Source of the DNA: Synechococcales cyanobacterium 340R_concoct_173_sub
GTDB taxonomy: Bacteria; Cyanobacteriota; Cyanobacteriia; Leptolyngbyales; Leptolyngbyaceae
DNA: 10,435 bases
Direction: 5' to 3'
Assembly: GCA_025354065.1 (NCBI GenBank)
Contig: JANXNM010000326.1
Span: 1 to 10,435 of the forward strand
The notes under the pieces are model-generated. The model was not told the origin of the DNA and did no database searches. It saw only the letters and a program-made list of their open reading frames with translations. The stretch's first letter is position 1, and each line of letters begins with the position of its first letter. The translations under genes were made by a program, and so were the position numbers. Below, piece by piece: positions 7,371 to 10,435 of this stretch.

Positions 7371-7381
7371 TTTGTTGTCAA
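7353..7381 (-). promoter_or_regulatory. Sigma70-type promoter for the YiaAB-TetR operon
   Basis: Read on the minus strand, a perfect -35 TTGACA (7376-7381) is followed after exactly 17 bases by TAGATT (7353-7358), four of six consensus bases. Transcription would start near 7346, about 36 nt before the YiaAB start codon. The -35 box lies only 17 bases past the stop codon of the upstream potassium channel gene, with no terminator between, so some read-through from that gene is possible. Confidence 0.68.
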
Positions 7382-7398
7382 GGCTTACTTCTCGAGTC

Positions 7399-8445
7399 TT
7401 AGCTGTCCAAGACCTGCCGACGGACAACATAGCGCTGAACAACCCTTGGCAAGTCGTCGCGATGACCCATCACAATCAAAATATCGTCGGATTCGAGTCG
7501 CTCATGACGTGCTGGATGAATGTACATTTCGCCACTCGCTTTTCGTAATGCCACTACAATGAATGTCCCTTTACCTTGTTCTTCTAGGCCGCCTATGGTC
7601 CCATTTATTAAGGGCGAATTCGGAGCGATCGCAACTTCATCCACTTGCACATCTACTCGGGCCAGCAATTCATTTAAAGTACTCCGATCTTCCTCTTGAT
7701 CTAAGAAATCTAACGTCACCGGATGCATAATCATGTCTGCCATTCGGGTTGCACTAATTGATGCGGGCAAAATCACCTGATCCGCTCCTGCTAATCGCAA
7801 TTTCTTCTCCGTCGAAGGCAACTCTCCCCGCGCCAAAATCCGCAATTTTGAATTTAATCCTCGTGCCGTCAACGTAATGAATACATTCGTCGCATCATCG
7901 GGAAGGACCGTTGCTAAAACATTAGCCCGATCGATTCCCACCGACAACAGCACCTCTTCATCCGTCGCATTTCCGGTTTTTACCAAATATCCATGAGATT
8001 CCGCTGCTTCCGTCCGCTCAGCATTGTAGTCAATCACCACAAAGGGAACGCCATTTGCCTCTAGCTTATTTGCCAAAATCCGTCCAATCCGCCCATAGCC
8101 ACAAACGATCGTATGATGCTCAAGACTTTCGATGCCATAGTTCATTTGTCTTACTCCTAGTGCTTGTTTGAGTTCACCTTCTGCAATGGTTTGAATGATA
8201 CTTCCGATGATATAGACCGACGACGATGTCCCCGCGACAATGATCATCATAGTGAATATTTTGGCGTGTGGCGTATTGACTGGGCACATTTCACCATACC
8301 CTACGCCAAAGATTGTAATCACAACCATATAGAGTGAATTTAACCAACTGCATCCGTCTAGACGATAGCCAATGACGGCCAAGATAATGGTGGCGAGAAA
8401 AATTCCAACTCCCTTAACAATGCGATTGGGTGCGGTATTCAACAC
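7399..8445 (-). CDS. Two-TM potassium channel with RCK (TrkA-N/TrkA-C) domain
   Basis: This 348-residue protein has an MthK-like layout. Numbering is from GTG 8445: membrane helix 1 at about 9-29, a pore loop with filter T44-I-F-G-V-G-Y-G-E52, helix 2 at about 63-84, then a cytoplasmic RCK domain beginning [13 protein letters not shown], with the Rossmann GxGxxG at 116-121 and an acidic residue (D139) closing strand 2, as in NAD-binding folds. A TrkA-C domain occupies about 262-342. Four subunits would form a K+-selective pore in the plasma or thylakoid membrane, gated by a nucleotide or ion bound to the RCK ring. The residue before VGYG is Gly (G47) instead of the usual Thr. The frame is also open to TTG 8454, but GAG there abuts the start; GTG 8445 has GTGAG nine bases upstream, so I prefer it. 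A TTG at 8442 is also possible. The gene is divergent from msrA. Confidence 0.87.
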   Translation of the reverse strand: MLNTAPNRIVKGVGIFLATIILAVIGYRLDGCSWLNSLYMVVITIFGVGYGEMCPVNTPHAKIFTMMIIVAGTSSSVYIIGSIIQTIAEGELKQALGVRQMNYGIESLEHHTIVCGYGRIGRILANKLEANGVPFVVIDYNAERTEAAESHGYLVKTGNATDEEVLLSVGIDRANVLATVLPDDATNVFITLTARGLNSKLRILARGELPSTEKKLRLAGADQVILPASISATRMADMIMHPVTLDFLDQEEDRSTLNELLARVDVQVDEVAIAPNSPLINGTIGGLEEQGKGTFIVVALRKASGEMYIHPARHERLESDDILIVMGHRDDLPRVVQRYVVRRQVLDS

Positions 8446-8526
8446 AAGATACAACTCACAAGAAATGAAGAAAGACGTAAACTAAAAAGCGTAACCCGCT
8501 CAGAAACATTAGCAGAGAACTTCAAT
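8446..8526. promoter_or_regulatory. Divergent intergenic region between channel gene and msrA
   Basis: These 81 bases must hold the 5' signals of two diverging genes. I see no sigma70 pair of convincing quality on either strand and no palindrome. On the minus strand GTGAG (8455-8459) is a plausible ribosome binding site for GTG 8445. On the + strand only a weak AGAGA precedes msrA. Confidence 0.35.
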
Positions 8527-9174
8527 ATGGCGCTGTTTGGATTTGGTAAAAAATCGGCTCTGCCTTCCCCTGAAAGTGCATTGCCGGGACGATCGCAGGA
8601 AATGCCTGTCCCTGAAAAACATTTTGTAAATGGTCATCCGCTCAAGGGCGACTTTCCCGTAGGCTATCAGCAAGTCGTATTCGGTCTAGGGTGCTTCTGG
8701 GGTGCGGAACGAAAGTTTTGGCAACAGGAGGGAGTCTATAGCACTTCTGCTGGCTACATCGCTGGGTATACTCCAAACCCAACCTACAGGGAGGTGTGTT
8801 CCGGGGCGACAGGACACAATGAGGTGGTGCTAGTGGTCTACGACCCGGCAGTGGTCAGCTATGAGACATTGCTAACAGTGTTCTGGGAAAGCCACAACCC
8901 GACTCAAGGAATGCGTCAGGGCAATGATAGTGGTACTCAGTATCGATCGGGAATCTACACCTATTCTGAGGCGGATAAAAAGGCCGCAGAATTGAGCCGC
9001 AACAGGTATCAAGTGAAACTCACTGAATCCGGCTATGGAGCCATCACCACGGAAATCCTGGACGCACCGCCATACTACTACGCTGAAGATTATCACCAAC
9101 AATATCTGGCTAAAAATCCGGGTGGCTATTGTGGTCTTGGGGGCACGGGCGTGGCTTGTCCGATCGGCCTATAA
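8527..9174 (+). CDS. msrA: Peptide-methionine (S)-S-oxide reductase MsrA
   Basis: This 215-residue protein reduces the S-epimer of methionine sulfoxide in proteins, with thioredoxin as the usual electron donor. The signature GCFWG holds the catalytic Cys56 (codon at 8692-8694). Further family stretches are [20 protein letters not shown] (about 80-99), [20 protein letters not shown] (about 123-142) and [19 protein letters not shown] before the end. Two resolving cysteines at 202 and 211, in [13 protein letters not shown], match the three-cysteine E. coli-type enzyme, as do the length and the N-terminal SALPGR and HFVNGHPL segments, so the first 45 residues are a genuine part of the protein. 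ATG 8527 begins this conserved N terminus. The protein acts in the cytoplasm as an oxidative damage repair enzyme, which suits an oxygenic phototroph. No terminator is close to the stop codon; the next one is about 250 bases downstream. Confidence 0.97.
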   Translation: MALFGFGKKSALPSPESALPGRSQEMPVPEKHFVNGHPLKGDFPVGYQQVVFGLGCFWGAERKFWQQEGVYSTSAGYIAGYTPNPTYREVCSGATGHNEVVLVVYDPAVVSYETLLTVFWESHNPTQGMRQGNDSGTQYRSGIYTYSEADKKAAELSRNRYQVKLTESGYGAITTEILDAPPYYYAEDYHQQYLAKNPGGYCGLGGTGVACPIGL

Positions 9175-9271
9175 GTTGTCCCAATAACTTCGCTTACAAG
9201 ATCATTCTTAATTGTTGAGATCGATTTAATCTATGTCGCCATCGAATTAGATTTCTACAGGAATTGATCTG

Positions 9272-9305
9272 ATTAGAGGCTGTGCAAAATTAGAGACTGT
9301 GTAAA
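9272..9305. repeat. 17-bp tandem duplication downstream of msrA
   Basis: ATTAGAGGCTGTGCAAA (9272-9288) is followed at once by ATTAGAGACTGTGTAAA (9289-9305), 15 of 17 identical. The GAGACTGTGTAAAA part recalls the ends of some insertion sequences, but no transposase or opposing end is present. The spacer 9175-9546 otherwise holds two more tandem duplications, a terminator and a promoter; I see no gene in it. Confidence 0.6.
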
Positions 9306-9388
9306 ATCAAAATTCGATCCAACTAGACGATCGTTTTGTTCAAAGAATTTCGGACTAACCTTAATCTGATTTTGACCAAGATGATTCC

Positions 9389-9411
9389 TAAATGACTTGT
9401 AAATGACTTGT
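9389..9411. repeat. 11-bp tandem duplication
   Basis: AAATGACTTGT occurs twice in perfect tandem (9390-9400 and 9401-9411), with a shared T in front. The period is close to one DNA helical turn. It lies just upstream of the terminator at 9427. Confidence 0.6.
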
Positions 9412-9426
9412 AACTACCAATGTTGG

Positions 9427-9458
9427 GGGCTGATTCTTTAGAGTTCAGCCCTTTTTTT
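9427..9458 (+). terminator. Rho-independent terminator between msrA and the coiled-coil basic protein gene
   Basis: GGGCTGA (9427-9433) pairs with TCAGCCC (9445-9451) around an 11-nt loop, followed directly by seven T residues (9452-9458). It probably ends the msrA transcript, although it lies about 250 bases past the msrA stop; the long 3' tail could also hide an unrecognised short transcript. Confidence 0.82.
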
Positions 9459-9463
9459 GAACT

Positions 9464-9487
9464 ATTCAATTAAAAATTCAATTAAAA
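9464..9487. repeat. 12-bp AT-rich tandem duplication in the promoter region of the basic protein gene
   Basis: ATTCAATTAAAA occurs twice in perfect tandem (9464-9475, 9476-9487), continuing with AT. It lies immediately upstream of the candidate core promoter of the next gene, where an UP-like element or a binding site for an AT-preferring protein would be expected. Confidence 0.6.
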
Positions 9488-9512
9488 ATGTTCCCATTTG
9501 CAAAATTCCCGA

Positions 9513-9518
9513 TATACT
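9513..9518 (+). promoter_or_regulatory. Candidate -10 box (TATACT) for the basic protein gene
   Basis: TATACT at 9513-9518 matches the -10 consensus at five of six positions and would start a transcript near 9525 with a leader of only about 22 nt. No good -35 is found at the right distance; AT-rich tandem repeats fill the upstream side instead. There is no Shine-Dalgarno sequence before the ATG at 9547. Confidence 0.5.
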
Positions 9519-9546
9519 CAAGTCATTCTTTTAATTGACCAGCATC

Positions 9547-10176
9547 ATGGATTTCAGCGTTCTCACCCCAGACTTCAGAAAACAACTTGAACAACAGCGT
9601 AGCCGATTGCATAAAGAGCGCGATGAAATTGTCGCTCAAGCGGCCCAAGCCGTAGATGCAAATATTAATCATATCAATGCACTTCTGGGTGAGACGACTG
9701 CTGCCGTCACACCAACTAAACGACCTTACAATCGTAAGACCGTTGAAGAACCGTCTGAAGTGCGGGTTAAGCGTGCTTACAATCGCAAACAACCTACGAT
9801 GAAGGCTCCCAAAAAGTCTAAAATCATGGACCAAGCGATCGCATCTGATTCAAATGCCCCTAAAAGCAAATCAACTGCAACTAAAGCAAAAAAGGTCAAA
9901 GCACCAAAGTCTAAACCCAATCCGGCAGACTTCCCGACTTTGAAATCTGAGTATGCAACGTTGACCCCAGCACAGGCCATTGCCGCATTGTTCCAATCTG
10001 CACCGAAAAAAGTGTTCAATGTGGATGATGTGATTGAGGGAATTTATGACGCGATCGACGAACAGGAAATGGCCAGAACTCGTCAGCGTATTGGCGTTAC
10101 CCTAGGTCATTGTGCGCGTCGTGAAGAATGCGTCAAGGTCGATGGTGAGATTGCTCAGTATCGGTTAAACGCTTAG
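9547..10176 (+). CDS. Basic protein: coiled coil, Lys-rich linker, winged-helix-like C-terminal domain; nucleoid-associated-like
   Basis: I do not recognise this 209-residue protein as a named family. Residues about 8-47 are a heptad-like helix rich in Gln, Arg, Glu and Ala (FRKQLEQQRSRLHKERDEI onward), suited to self-association. Residues 50-127 are a disordered-looking linker full of Lys, Pro, Ala, Ser and Thr, with two copies of KR[PA]YNRK (58-64 and 75-81) and several PKSK/APKK patches. Residues about 130-207 look folded: LTPAQAIAALFQSAPKKVF, then VDDVIEGIYDAI, RTRQRIGVTLGHCARREE and VKVDGEIAQYRL, a helix-helix-helix-hairpin pattern expected of a winged helix. The likely role is DNA binding, perhaps as a nucleoid-associated protein (inference). 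The frame is open to TTG 9535, but ATG 9547 is preferred as the first ATG and suits the promoter at 9513. The gene stands alone between two terminators. Confidence 0.72.
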   Translation: MDFSVLTPDFRKQLEQQRSRLHKERDEIVAQAAQAVDANINHINALLGETTAAVTPTKRPYNRKTVEEPSEVRVKRAYNRKQPTMKAPKKSKIMDQAIASDSNAPKSKSTATKAKKVKAPKSKPNPADFPTLKSEYATLTPAQAIAALFQSAPKKVFNVDDVIEGIYDAIDEQEMARTRQRIGVTLGHCARREECVKVDGEIAQYRLNA

Positions 10177-10183
10177 AACTAAT

Positions 10184-10225
10184 ATGGGATTGATCGTAGA
10201 GATTCTGCGATCGGTCCTATTTTTT
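10184..10225 (+). terminator. Rho-independent terminator after the basic protein gene
   Basis: ATGGGATTGATCG (10184-10196) pairs with CGATCGGTCCTAT (10208-10220), 13 pairs including three G-U, with an 11-nt loop and six T residues at 10220-10225. It starts 7 bases past the stop codon. Confidence 0.8.
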
Positions 10226-10435
10226 GGAGAGTTGTCAAATTTCAAAAACATTTAAATTATCAATTGACTCAATTCATCAATCAGGCTGTTGTGAAATATC
10301 TACGAACCGCGTCTAAGATTTTCCTGTCCTAAAAAATGTGAGTTTAACAATCTAATATAGAAAATCAGTGCTTTGTTTGCATTCCATCCAGGTGTAGGAT
10401 ATAGCGTCAAGAGTGCACTCAAGCTGAAATGAATT
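10226..10435. other. Intergenic end of window with no recognised gene
   Basis: These 210 AT-rich bases carry stops in all forward frames. A TTGACT at 10264-10269 has no -10 at the right distance, and TAGGAT at 10395-10400 has only a poor -35. An ATG at 10429-10431 could begin a gene beyond the window, but nothing in the visible sequence supports it. Confidence 0.5.

Noticed and set aside
7341..7562. Plus-strand 73-codon ORF opposite the channel gene's 3' end
   Set aside because: It overlaps the clear RCK/TrkA-C coding region on the other strand and contains no recognisable domain.
9523..10019. Antisense ORFs opposite the basic protein gene
   Set aside because: The sense frame shows coherent domains and protein-like composition, while the antisense translations show no domain and lack start signals.
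1..10435. A defence, CRISPR or mobile-element system
   Set aside because: I looked for repeat arrays, transposases, integrases, toxin-antitoxin pairs and nuclease genes and found none; gene content is mostly housekeeping.

Overview
The window reads as cyanobacterial chromosome. Seven perfect copies of the HIP1 octamer GCGATCGC (starting at 397, 493, 676, 4050, 4867, 7625 and 9835) and very many partial CGATCG cores are scattered over both coding and spacer DNA, which is a hallmark of many cyanobacteria. The gene content (M1 aminopeptidase with HEAT repeats, DoxX, SMC, 2-TM potassium channel with RCK domain, MsrA) fits a free-living cyanobacterium. I see no rRNA, tRNA, CRISPR array, transposase or prophage gene. 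The species cannot be named from the sequence alone.

Left part (1-2463, all + strand, individually terminated units): the 3' end of an M1-family aminopeptidase with a C-terminal HEAT-repeat region (its start lies left of the window), closed by a perfect 17-bp hairpin; a DoxX-family membrane protein with its own terminator; and a 50-residue single-span membrane protein at 2261-2413 with a good Shine-Dalgarno sequence, its own candidate promoter and a possible terminator.

Middle part (2528-6315, +): a well-formed sigma70-type promoter, a leader of roughly 150 nt, and a complete smc gene of about 1201 codons with all the ATPase motifs and the hinge. It meets convergently a minus-strand block (6398-8445): a TetR-family regulator, preceded on its own strand by a YiaA/YiaB-type two-helix membrane protein, and, further upstream on that strand, a 2-TM potassium channel/RCK protein. 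A TTGACA-N17-TAGATT promoter with inverted AACTAACT/AGTTAGTT arms around its -10 element lies just before the YiaAB gene. This suggests that the YiaAB-TetR pair is an autoregulated operon.

Right part (8446-10435): msrA is divergent from the channel gene. It is followed by a 372-bp spacer holding three unrelated short tandem duplications and a strong terminator, then a 209-residue basic protein with an N-terminal coiled coil, a Lys/Pro/Ala-rich linker with two KR[PA]YNRK repeats, and a folded C-terminal domain that looks like a winged helix. This layout resembles the H-NS/Rok type of nucleoid-associated protein. It is the most interesting unassigned gene here. The last 210 bases contain no gene I can support.

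Most genes are separate transcription units. Functional links that can be argued are the YiaAB-TetR operon, the divergent channel/msrA pair (shared upstream region only), and possible autoregulation of the basic DNA-binding-like protein.
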